50,981 nucleotides of DNA from Lachnospiraceae bacterium. GTDB taxonomy: Bacteria; Bacillota; Clostridia; Lachnospirales; Lachnospiraceae. The notes under the pieces were generated by a model that was not told the DNA's origin, did not search any database, and saw only the letters and a program-made list of their open reading frames with translations. The translations under genes and the position numbers were made by a program. The DNA lies in the NCBI GenBank assembly GCA_910575835.1, contig CAJTGB010000028.1, forward strand, positions 1 to 50,981. The letters run 5' to 3'. Shown here one piece after another: positions 16,434-24,216 of the stretch; the first letter of the stretch is position 1; every line of letters starts with the position of its first letter.

Positions 16434-17266
16434 CAGCCGCAGACTTTCATCCGGCCCATGACTAACTCCTTCACAGCCGGAATCCCTACTTTGCCGAACG
16501 CCTTAGGATCGAATGTCTCCGGCTTCTCCCTTAGCAGTTCCTTCACCGCATCCGTATAAGCCGCGCGGAGCTCCGTTGCAAAATTCACCTTACAGATCCC
16601 CCTGCGCACACAATCCCTTACATCCTCCGCCGTCAATCCTGACGCGCCGTGAAGAACCAGCGGAACATCCACCACCTTGCGGATCTCCGATAACCTCTCC
16701 TTATCCAGCACCGGAGTACCCACATAGAATCCGTGCGCCGTTCCGATCGCCACAGCCAGAGAGGAGACTTGCGTACGCTCCACGAACTCTGCCGCCTGTG
16801 CAGGATCCGTATTGGTATCCGCTTCTGCCTCCAGATCGTCTTCCTTTCCTCCGACCTTGCCTAGTTCCGCCTCAACCGGGATGTTATTCGGAGCCGCCAC
16901 CGCCACAACACGCCTGGTCACATCAATATTCTCCTCAAAACTCAGCGCCGAACCGTCGATCATGATAGAAGTATACCCCTCCTTGACCGCCCTCACCGCC
17001 AGATCGAAATCACTGCCGTGATCCAGATGAAGCGCAACCGGGACAGACGCCTTCGCCGCCTCGGCCCTGACGATCCCCGCATATGTCTCCAGTGTACCGT
17101 ACCTGACGGTTGACGGAGTCGTCTGAAGCATAACGGGCGCCCTCAACTCTTCTGCAGCGGCGATGACCGCCTTAACCATCTCCATATTCTCCACATTAAA
17201 CGCGCCTACCGCATATCCGCCTCTTTGCGCCTCCAACAGCATATCCCTTGATGTAACCAATGACAT
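16418..17266 (-). CDS. Class II fructose/tagatose-bisphosphate aldolase family protein
   Basis: A 282-residue zinc aldolase of the FbaA/GatY/KbaY family. LHLDHGSDF (near 80-88) gives the catalytic Asp and a zinc His; later zinc ligands are in GTAHGFY and LHGASG; KVNFATELR binds the phosphate. It cleaves a ketose phosphate into dihydroxyacetone phosphate and an aldehyde. With an FGGY kinase rather than a PfkB kinase beside it, a ketose 1-phosphate may be the real substrate. The ribosome site is a strong AGGAGGAGG. It would be the first structural gene after the DeoR regulator, but an IS110 element now lies upstream. Its last three residues lie in a tandem repeat. Confidence 0.9.
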   Translation of the reverse strand: MSLVTSRDMLLEAQRGGYAVGAFNVENMEMVKAVIAAAEELRAPVMLQTTPSTVRYGTLETYAGIVRAEAAKASVPVALHLDHGSDFDLAVRAVKEGYTSIMIDGSALSFEENIDVTRRVVAVAAPNNIPVEAELGKVGGKEDDLEAEADTNTDPAQAAEFVERTQVSSLAVAIGTAHGFYVGTPVLDKERLSEIRKVVDVPLVLHGASGLTAEDVRDCVRRGICKVNFATELRAAYTDAVKELLREKPETFDPKAFGKVGIPAVKELVMGRMKVCGCDQKV

Positions 17267-17329
17267 AATATCCTCCTCCTACTACAATATATTTATGGTT
17301 AATATCCCTTACAGCCAGTAAGGAATTAC

Positions 17330-17545
17330 CCATCTTGTTGCTTAAGCTGTTAGAATGTAGAGAGCAATCGGTATATCGGATTCCTCCTTGGACTTCGCGT
17401 CCGTAAATAAGTCTGATAACCAGCTCCTCATTCGCAGCATTCGTTTTATGCAGGTTGAACCACCTTTAAGGTGCGTCCGCGTCACACCACAGTAGATTGA
17501 ATAGGCAATGAGTAAAACTGGTGCCTACCATTGCATACCAAAGAT
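17330..17545 (+). ncRNA. Candidate bridge-RNA region of the IS110 element
   Basis: IS110 elements related to IS621 encode a bridge RNA in the non-coding end upstream of the transposase. This region contains several short hairpins: GGAC/GTCC around a TTCGC loop (about 17390-17403), CACCTT/AAGGTG (17461-17473) and TAGGCA/TGCCTA (17502-17507 and 17522-17527). The exact RNA ends and its target- and donor-binding loops cannot be set without the element boundaries. Confidence 0.35.
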
Positions 17546-17560
17546 AGGAGTGACACAATT

Positions 17561-18778
17561 ATGAATATGAACGCAGTCGGTATTGATATTTCCAAACGAA
17601 AAAGCATGGTGTCCATCCTCCGCCCTGGCGGGGAAGTCGTGGCTAAACCTTTTGAAATCTCTCATCTGTCCGGTGATGTCCAGTCACTGATTGATCGGAT
17701 TCACTCTCTTGATGGAGAATCCCGTATCGTTATGGAATGTACCGGTCGATACCATGAACCCATTGCCCGTGAGCTTGTGGCAGCCGGGCTCTTTGTAAGC
17801 GCCATTAATCCCCAGCTGATACACGACTATCAGGATGGAGACAGCTCCCTCCGTAAAGTGAAGTCGGACAAAGCTGATTCCCTCAAAATTGCGCGATACA
17901 CTCTTGACAGATGGGAAAAACTAAAACAATATGGTCTTATGGATGAAATACGCAATCAATTAAAGACCATGAACCGACAGTTTGATTTCTACATGAAGCA
18001 TAAGACTGCCATGAAAAACAACCTGATCGCTCTCCTTGACCAGTCATATCCAGGAGCGAACACCTACTTTGACAGCCCCGCCCGTGAAGATGGCAGCCAG
18101 AAATGGGTCGACTTCACTGCTACATACTGGCATGTGGACTGTGTCCGTAAGATGTCCCTGAATGCCTTTGTTGAGCATTATCAGAAATGGTGCCGCCGCA
18201 AGAAGTACAACTTCAGCAGAGCAAAAGCTGAAGAAATCCATGGAACAGCCAAGGAACTGGTTCCTGTACTTCCAAAAGATGACTTTACCAAACAAATCCT
18301 CAAGCGGGCAACTGAACAATTATATGCTGTTTCCAAGACCGTCGAACAGCTCCGCACCCTCATGAACGAAACAGCCGCCACACTGCCAGAATATTCCGTC
18401 GTCATGGCCATGAAAGGCGTTGGACCGTCTCTCGGTCCTCAATTGATGGCTGAAATTGGAGATGTTGCACGTTTTACCCATAGGAATGCGATTACAGCAT
18501 TTGCCGGTGTCGATCCTGGCGTCAATGAATCAGGCGATTACTCCCAGAAAAGCGTCCATGCATCGAAACATGGTTCTCCCGTGCTTCGTAAGACCTTGTT
18601 CCAGATCATGGATGTCCTGATTAAGACAAAGCCTCAGGACGACCCCGTATACTTATTCATGGATAAGAAACGAGCGCAAGGGAAACCTTACTATGTCTAC
18701 ATGACTGCCGGGGCCAATAAGTTTCTCCGCATTTACTACGGTAGAGTTAAAGAATATTTGGCTTCACTTCCGCAATAA
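17561..18778 (+). CDS. IS110-family transposase
   Basis: A 405-residue DEDD recombinase. The N-terminal RuvC-like domain shows AVGIDISKRK (first Asp), VMECTGRYHEPIA (Glu) and KSDKADSLKIARY (two Asp); the C-terminal Transposase_20 domain shows MKGVGPSLGPQLMAEIGD and FAGVDPGVNESG, with the family Ser expected in the conserved GSPVLRK segment. I chose ATG 17561 because GGAG lies 10 nt upstream; the open frame begins at a TTG at 17531 with no better site. The gene appears intact. Confidence 0.95.
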   Translation: MNMNAVGIDISKRKSMVSILRPGGEVVAKPFEISHLSGDVQSLIDRIHSLDGESRIVMECTGRYHEPIARELVAAGLFVSAINPQLIHDYQDGDSSLRKVKSDKADSLKIARYTLDRWEKLKQYGLMDEIRNQLKTMNRQFDFYMKHKTAMKNNLIALLDQSYPGANTYFDSPAREDGSQKWVDFTATYWHVDCVRKMSLNAFVEHYQKWCRRKKYNFSRAKAEEIHGTAKELVPVLPKDDFTKQILKRATEQLYAVSKTVEQLRTLMNETAATLPEYSVVMAMKGVGPSLGPQLMAEIGDVARFTHRNAITAFAGVDPGVNESGDYSQKSVHASKHGSPVLRKTLFQIMDVLIKTKPQDDPVYLFMDKKRAQGKPYYVYMTAGANKFLRIYYGRVKEYLASLPQ

Positions 18779-18920
18779 CAGAGTTACATAATCATACCAT
18801 TCACAAAACCAGCGTTCTACGGTGGTCTGGTTGTTGTACGCATCTTTCCTACATAAAACTTTTTCAAAAAATATTCAATTTTCTATTGACTTTTTATTTG
18901 CAGGCTTATCTTACAAACTC

Positions 18921-19688
18921 TCAGATTCCCGGGTAGATACAATCTATCCGCTGTCTCTCAAATTCTTCCATCCACTTTCCCGCAGGTTTCCTGTCTGTTA
19001 CGATCTTCGTAATCGACGGCCAGTCTGTTACCTTCGTAAATGCCGTCGCGTCAAACTTCGTATAGTCCGCGGCCAGAATCCTCTCTCTGGCCGCCCGGAG
19101 CATCATCCGCTTACTGTTGGCATCCTGCTCCACAAGATCAGTGATCCCATTCTCAAGGTCCAGCCCCTTACAGGACACGACCGCCCTGTCCACATGATAT
19201 GAAGCGATCATCTCATCCGTGTGCGGCCCGCCCAGTGCGAAAGACTTCTCCCGCACCGTACCTCCGGTCGAGATCACCGTCCAAGCCGGCATATCGTAGA
19301 GTTCCGCGATGATTTCGATAGAATTCGTGATTACTGTCAGCCTCTCCTTCTTCTTAAGCTCCCTTGCTACATAGACGGCTGTAGAACTGACATCCAGCAT
19401 AATGCTCTCCCCGTCCTGTACCATATCCGCAATCAGGCCTGCAATCCTCTTCTTCTCCTCGACACACTGATTCTTCCGCACATCAAAAGGAAAATCGACA
19501 GGTTTGTGCTCCTTCAAAACCGCGCCGCCATAGCTCTTAACCGCAAGTCCGTCCTTCTCCATCTTCTCCAGATCACGGCGTATGGTCTCTTCCGTCACCT
19601 GATAAAGCCGGCTTAATTCACTCACCACGACTCTCTTCTCTTCCCGCAATCTCTCCAGGATCTCATTGCGCCTCTCTATGGCTAACAT
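18921..19688 (-). CDS. DeoR family sugar-operon regulator
   Basis: A 255-residue repressor. Residues 1-55 hold the DeoR winged helix (VVVSELSRLYQVTEETIRRDLEKME) and the rest is the phosphosugar-sensing DeoRC domain with conserved LDVSSTAVYVARELK and the glycine-rich VISTGGTVR. ATG 19686-19688 is chosen because AGAGGTG precedes it by 6 nt; a GTG at 19706 is possible. It probably controls the aldolase-kinase-dehydrogenase operon immediately downstream, but an IS110 insertion separates them. Four 10-bp-phased GTTT-containing repeats lie next to its own promoter. Confidence 0.9.
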   Translation of the reverse strand: MLAIERRNEILERLREEKRVVVSELSRLYQVTEETIRRDLEKMEKDGLAVKSYGGAVLKEHKPVDFPFDVRKNQCVEEKKRIAGLIADMVQDGESIMLDVSSTAVYVARELKKKERLTVITNSIEIIAELYDMPAWTVISTGGTVREKSFALGGPHTDEMIASYHVDRAVVSCKGLDLENGITDLVEQDANSKRMMLRAARERILAADYTKFDATAFTKVTDWPSITKIVTDRKPAGKWMEEFERQRIDCIYPGI

Positions 19689-19710
19689 TTTAACACCTCT
19701 TTTCACATTT

Positions 19711-19781
19711 GTTTTATGTTGCTTTTATTTGTTTCTTGTTGTTTATATGTCAATATTATCACTGCTGATTATATAAGTCAA
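19711..19781 (-). promoter_or_regulatory. Promoter and phased direct repeats upstream of deoR
   Basis: On the minus strand TTGACT (19776-19781) and TAATAT (19753-19758) are spaced by 17 nt. Just downstream, the plus strand reads GTTTTATGTT, GCTTTTATTT, GTTTCTTGTT, GTTTATATGT in consecutive 10-nt steps (19711-19750), a plausible DeoR-family operator covering the transcription start. Confidence 0.6.
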
Positions 19782-19834
19782 TAAAAATACTCCCAAAAAG
19801 TCCCGCACCTTCAGATACGGAATCTTTTCGGGAG
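19782..19834 (-). terminator. Intrinsic terminator after the sorbitol-type dehydrogenase
   Basis: CTCCC-A-AAAAG (19790-19800) pairs with CTTTT-C-GGGAG (19824-19834), and the minus strand continues TATTTTTAT. It follows the dehydrogenase stop by about 95 nt and overlaps the upstream edge of the deoR promoter. Confidence 0.7.
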
Positions 19835-19930
19835 CACTCGCAGCTCTCATCGTCTGTATATATTTACAGATGCACTTTTCTGATATGTTTTGCAGATACA
19901 CTTTACATATGCATTTACAGATTAACAGTT

Positions 19931-20980
19931 TTACTTACTGATCTTTACCACAGCCTTCACGATCTCCGCCTTTTCATTGATACTTCTGTCCATAGCAGTC
20001 TGCATATCGTCAAAATCAAAGATATGAGTCGCGATCCCTTTCAGGTTCACCTTGCCCTGCTCTACCGCTTCGATAGCCATCGGGTAAATATGGCGGTAGC
20101 GGAATATCGTCTTGATCGTGATCTCCTTATCCAATGCCATACTTGCCATAATGTTCATCATACCGGTCTTGCCGTAGCCTACCAGAACGATCGTAGCGCC
20201 CTTGCTCACCGTTTGGATCGCCTGATTCGTTGTGATCTCTGTACCTGCCGTCTCGATAGCAAGATCAAAACCAATACCGCCCGTCAGTTCCCTGGCCTTC
20301 TCCAACACGTCTGTCTCTTTCCCGTTGATCACTCCGTCTGCGCCAAGTTCCATTGCCTTTTCAAGACGCTTCTCCATAATATCCACCACGTAAACCCTGG
20401 AAACGCCGCATGCTTTCAGCGCCATCATGGACACAAGCCCGATACAGCCCGCTCCGAATACAACCGCAGTCTGACCAGCCTGAGCGCCGCCCTGCTTCGC
20501 CGCATGGAAACCTACTGCCAGAGGTTCGATCAGAGCGCCCTCCAACGTGCTTACATTGTCCGGTAACTTGAAACACAGATCCGCCTCATGCGCCACGTAT
20601 TCCTGGAACACACCGTCGACCGGCGGCGTAGCAAAGAACACAACATCCGGGCAGAGATTGTATTTCCCTTCACGGCAGAACTTGCATTTTCCGCATGTTT
20701 TACCAGGCTCTAACGCAACTCTGTCTCCGACTTTTAAATGTGTCACGTCCCTGCCTACTTCCACAACGACTCCGCCCGGCTCATGTCCCAGTACGAACGG
20801 CGGCTCTACCACAAAATCCCCGATCCGGCCGGTCTCATAATAATGCATATCGCTTCCGCAGATTCCTACATATTCAAGCTTCACCAGCACTTCATTGTCC
20901 TGCGGTACCGGGATCGGCCTCTCTGTATATCCCATCTCGCCGATTCCATTCATCAATGCTACCTTCATCGTTCCTTCCAT
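19931..20980 (-). CDS. Zinc-dependent sorbitol/xylitol dehydrogenase-like enzyme
   Basis: A 349-residue medium-chain dehydrogenase with polyol-dehydrogenase hallmarks: GICGSDMHYYETGRIGDF (catalytic Cys and the substrate-region Tyr), GHEPGGVVVEVG, structural-zinc cysteines CGKCKFCREGKYNLC, and a nucleotide-binding VVFGAGCIG. It should oxidise a polyol such as sorbitol, xylitol or arabitol to a ketose. AAGGAGG precedes the ATG at 20980. It is the last gene after the ROK regulator (37-nt gap), and its ketose product could feed the neighbouring kinase/aldolase operon. Confidence 0.9.
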   Translation of the reverse strand: MEGTMKVALMNGIGEMGYTERPIPVPQDNEVLVKLEYVGICGSDMHYYETGRIGDFVVEPPFVLGHEPGGVVVEVGRDVTHLKVGDRVALEPGKTCGKCKFCREGKYNLCPDVVFFATPPVDGVFQEYVAHEADLCFKLPDNVSTLEGALIEPLAVGFHAAKQGGAQAGQTAVVFGAGCIGLVSMMALKACGVSRVYVVDIMEKRLEKAMELGADGVINGKETDVLEKARELTGGIGFDLAIETAGTEITTNQAIQTVSKGATIVLVGYGKTGMMNIMASMALDKEITIKTIFRYRHIYPMAIEAVEQGKVNLKGIATHIFDFDDMQTAMDRSINEKAEIVKAVVKISK

Positions 20981-21017
20981 CTTAAAGTTCCTCCTTGTAT
21001 TATAATATTTGACAGTG

Positions 21018-22193
21018 TCATATCTTAGCTATATATCGTTCTATCTGGTACAAAGCAGCACCGTACGCGGACGCTTCCTCGCGGCACCGGCATACCCTGA
21101 CATATTCCCCGCTTCCGCCGAAGATATTCTTAGCGGCAACTAAGGTTCTGAGCCGTTCCAGATACGGTTCCATATAATTCCCAACGTATCCCCCAAGTAC
21201 CACCTCACAATCGAAACACATGCGCAGATTATCAATTGCAATGGCAAGATTCTGCAGGTACTCCTCCCAGATGCGGGAATACTCCCCGTGTCCCGACTCC
21301 ATTTTATCAAAAAATGCCTTCAAGTTCCCCTCTTCTAATGCCGCCAGATTCAAGGCCGAACAATAGGCGTCCAGACATCCCTTCTTGCCGCAGTAGCAAG
21401 TCTTCCCTTCCGGGTGGATCACCATGTGTCCGAATTCCCCGCTCCGCCAATTATCCCCCATGTACATCTCGCCGCCGTCAAAGTTATTCTTAATTCCGTC
21501 ATTCCCCTTCATCTCAGCCGCAGAGACCGCAGCGCCGCCCACTGAATTACTCAGCGACAGATAGACCATACTGTTCTCCGGCTTCCTGCAGCAGACGTCC
21601 TCCGTGATAGCGGCCGCATTGGCGTCATTCAGCAGCTCGCACGGATAAGGTATGGCATTCGCCCATCGCTCCAGCGAGACATTCTCAATCTTCAATATAT
21701 GCGATTGAGTGAGAATGTTCTTCTGCCGGTCCACGATTCCGGGGAGCGCGATTCCGACTCCTTCTATCCTGTCCTCCGGAATCCGGTTGTCCTTGACAAA
21801 CGTCCCCAATATCCCGCCAAGCTCCCTGAAATAATTATCTTCACAGGAAAATGTTTTACGGATCCGGTCATGCTTCAAAGCCTTCTTTGCCAGGTCTGTA
21901 TAGACAAGCCCCACATGGTTCGCCGTGATATCAATTCCGATTGCATACCTCACATCCCTTACCGCAGCGATCGCCTTCGCCTTCCTTCCTCCGGTAGACT
22001 TAAGCTCTCCCACTTCCTCAACGACCCCGGCATCCTTAAGCTCCTTCACGATCGTAAGAACCGTCGGGCCGCTGATGCCAAGCGCTGCCGAGATATCCGG
22101 CATGCTCGTCTCACTCTGGCCGTTCACATAACGGAAGACCCGGTTTCTGTTCAGTATCTTCACTTCTAAACTATTCGTGCCCCGCCTCATCAA
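21018..22193 (-). CDS. ROK family transcriptional regulator (NagC/XylR type)
   Basis: A 391-residue protein: an N-terminal winged helix (residues 25-60, MPDISAALGISGPTVLTIVKEL) fused to a sugar-kinase-like ROK domain (AIGIDITANHVGLVYTD, LLNDANAAAITED, GEFGHMVIHPEGKTC). The zinc motif CYCGKKGCLDAYCS is intact. It most likely represses the downstream dehydrogenase and itself. A paralogue lies directly upstream. Confidence 0.9.
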   Translation of the reverse strand: MMRRGTNSLEVKILNRNRVFRYVNGQSETSMPDISAALGISGPTVLTIVKELKDAGVVEEVGELKSTGGRKAKAIAAVRDVRYAIGIDITANHVGLVYTDLAKKALKHDRIRKTFSCEDNYFRELGGILGTFVKDNRIPEDRIEGVGIALPGIVDRQKNILTQSHILKIENVSLERWANAIPYPCELLNDANAAAITEDVCCRKPENSMVYLSLSNSVGGAAVSAAEMKGNDGIKNNFDGGEMYMGDNWRSGEFGHMVIHPEGKTCYCGKKGCLDAYCSALNLAALEEGNLKAFFDKMESGHGEYSRIWEEYLQNLAIAIDNLRMCFDCEVVLGGYVGNYMEPYLERLRTLVAAKNIFGGSGEYVRVCRCREEASAYGAALYQIERYIAKI

Positions 22194-22247
22194 TCCTCCC
22201 TCTTTCTTTTTTAAGCAGTTTAATTAAGTGATTTCCTAATTGTTTTT

Positions 22248-22276
22248 ATGATATCACATATCCCATGGAATTTCAA
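22248..22276 (-). promoter_or_regulatory. Promoter of the first ROK regulator/dehydrogenase unit
   Basis: TTGAAA (22271-22276) and TATCAT (22248-22253) are separated by 17 nt on the minus strand. The A+T-rich segment between this promoter and the start codon (22215-22242) has AATT-flanked symmetry and could be a ROK operator. Confidence 0.65.
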
Positions 22277-22294
22277 TATAATAAATTGTTTTTG

Positions 22295-23431
22295 TCAGAT
22301 ATTATTCAGAAATTCATCAATATAGAATAACGCAGCCCCCGCCGCGGAAGCTTCCACCTTATACCGGCACTCCACCAGATAGTCCTCCGCCCGGTCCCCG
22401 AATGGATTCCTCTCGTCCACACGCCGGCAGATATCCTCCAGATATTTCCCCACATGCGCTCCCACATATCCTCCCAGGATCACCCTTCCGTCAAACAACA
22501 TCCTGACATTGTGAATCGCCGCAGTCAGATACTCCAGATATTCTTCCCACAAACGCCCGGCCGTCTCATCTCCTTCTTCCAACACACGGAAGAACTCCTC
22601 CACATTGCCGTCCGTATAACCGGCAAGCCTGCCTGCCCTGCATACCGTATCGAAGCATCCTCTCTTCCCGCAGTAACAGAGCTCTCCGCCCTCCGTCACT
22701 ACCGCCATATGCCCGATCTCGCCGCCTTTATGCGTATTGCCTTCATAGATCGCATCATCAATAATGACCGAACCTCCCACGCTGTTGCTCAGGCTGATGT
22801 AAAATGCGTTCTGAAATTCCTTGTTCGTCCAGGTCTCCCTGTATCCCGCCGCGTACGAATCATGCACCAGCCTGTTGCGGTAGGGAATATAAGCCGCGAT
22901 CTCTTCCCTCTTCCGCTTTGCGAAGTTCAGCGCCGTGCCGTATGTAATGTATTCACCGTCGTCCGAGATTAGGCTCTGCACCGAGATTCCCACTCCCAAC
23001 AGGTTCTCGTCGCTGATATCCGCCTCCCGCTTCACACATTCTACCACTTCCCCGATCTTGCGCAGATATGCGTCGTCTTCCAGATCAAAATTAATCCTCT
23101 GTCTCTCCATCCTGACGATATCCCCGGACAGATTCACCGCCACCGCAGTAATATGATTCGCCGTGATATCCACGCCGATAGCCGTCCTCGCATCCTTAAC
23201 ATAGGTAAATGCGGTCGCATTCCGTCCGCCGGTATTCTTGATCTTCCCCGATGTATCGATCAATCCCTGTTTCTTCAAGAGCTCCAGATTAGACGTGATC
23301 GTCGGCAGGCTTAACTGCATATCCACAACGATATCCTGCTTAGAAGCCGAACCGTGTTCCCTGATATAATTATAGATAATCTGCCTGTTCTTCGCCTTGA
23401 TCTCGTTCGCTCCTATCTTCTCCGCGCTCAT
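22295..23431 (-). CDS. ROK family transcriptional regulator, second copy
   Basis: A 378-residue protein with the same design as its neighbour: winged helix near residues 30-60 (SKQDIVVDMQLSLPTITSNLE), then a ROK domain (AIGVDITANHITAVAVN, GGEIGHMAVVTEGGELC) with zinc motif CYCGKRGCFDTVCR. Where the neighbour has LLNDANAAA this one has LVHDSYAAG, keeping the Asp but changing flanking residues. Its start overlaps the end of the HAD-phosphatase gene by 4 nt, so those two are translationally coupled. Confidence 0.9.
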   Translation of the reverse strand: MSAEKIGANEIKAKNRQIIYNYIREHGSASKQDIVVDMQLSLPTITSNLELLKKQGLIDTSGKIKNTGGRNATAFTYVKDARTAIGVDITANHITAVAVNLSGDIVRMERQRINFDLEDDAYLRKIGEVVECVKREADISDENLLGVGISVQSLISDDGEYITYGTALNFAKRKREEIAAYIPYRNRLVHDSYAAGYRETWTNKEFQNAFYISLSNSVGGSVIIDDAIYEGNTHKGGEIGHMAVVTEGGELCYCGKRGCFDTVCRAGRLAGYTDGNVEEFFRVLEEGDETAGRLWEEYLEYLTAAIHNVRMLFDGRVILGGYVGAHVGKYLEDICRRVDERNPFGDRAEDYLVECRYKVEASAAGAALFYIDEFLNNI

Positions 23432-24084
23432 CTGTCTCTCTCCGTCCCGGCAGACCAGAATCCTTCATAATCCAGGGAAAGCAATTCATTGAAAGAATGT
23501 ATCGTCACATACTCCCCTTCCACGTCTCCGAATCCATACGCCGCATAGATCATCGGAATCCGCGCCTCCTTGCACGCATCGGCGTCCCCTTGCGTATCTC
23601 CTACATATACCGCCTCCGTAATCCCGTTGCGTTCCATGATAAGCCTGATGTTCTCCGCCTTCAGCTTCCCCGTATCATCCGGACACATATGATCCCCAAA
23701 ATATTCCGAGAGCCCCGTATTCTTAAGAAACGCCTCGATATATCCTCCCTGGCAGTTGCTTACGATCAATAACGGATAGCTCCGGCTCAATTCACGGATC
23801 GTCTCAGGCATTCCCTCATAGATCTCGCACGGCGCAGTCTCTACTCTCCTGTTCTCATACCGGAACAGATGTACAGACAGACTTTCCTGCTCCTCCTTCG
23901 AAAGTTCAGGAAACAACGCGTTAACGATCTTGTCCATGGGCTTGCCGAATTCACGCATCAGATCTTCGCTTGTGATGGTACGCTTAAGCTGCGTATGTTC
24001 GCTGACCGCCTGTGTCCATGCGGCCGCTACCTGTTCTGTAGAATTCCATAATGTTCCGTCTACATCAAAAATAATTGCTTTCAT
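23428..24084 (-). CDS. HAD-superfamily hydrolase, phosphoglycolate-phosphatase-like
   Basis: A 218-residue HAD phosphatase: motif I FDVDGTLWNS at residues 6-15, motif II LIVSNCQGG, motif III Lys (DDTGKLKAEN) and motif IV VGDTQGDADACKEA. The helical cap between motifs I and II fits the PGP/beta-phosphoglucomutase group. It may dephosphorylate a sugar phosphate or damaged metabolite; the substrate is not evident. It is translationally coupled to the second ROK regulator. Confidence 0.88.
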   Translation of the reverse strand: MKAIIFDVDGTLWNSTEQVAAAWTQAVSEHTQLKRTITSEDLMREFGKPMDKIVNALFPELSKEEQESLSVHLFRYENRRVETAPCEIYEGMPETIRELSRSYPLLIVSNCQGGYIEAFLKNTGLSEYFGDHMCPDDTGKLKAENIRLIMERNGITEAVYVGDTQGDADACKEARIPMIYAAYGFGDVEGEYVTIHSFNELLSLDYEGFWSAGTERDR

Positions 24085-24164
24085 AGGATGTCCTGCCTTT
24101 TGTCAAGTCTTTTTATTTATTATAATCGCATTATCTATAATTATCAACCTTTCATAAAGGCATT

Positions 24165-24199
24165 TTAAAAAAGTCTCCTGTTACTAAAACGGGAGACTT
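24165..24199 (-). terminator. Intrinsic terminator ending the pentose cluster
   Basis: AAGTCTCC (24171-24178) pairs with GGAGACTT (24192-24199), and the minus strand continues with a T-run. It lies 18 nt past the FGGY-kinase stop and marks the end of the long operon. Confidence 0.85.
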
Positions 24200-24216
24200 C
24201 TGCCATCACTTTAATC

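Larger units (their letters stand above)
17300..18890 (+). mobile_element. IS110-family insertion sequence (ends approximate)
   Basis: A single DEDD-type transposase gene with about 230 nt of structured non-coding sequence before it and a short tail after it, inserted between the aldolase gene and its DeoR regulator and pointing against both. IS110 elements often lack terminal inverted repeats, and no target duplication was seen, so the limits are rough: 17285-17340 on the left and 18800-18910 on the right. Confidence 0.75.
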
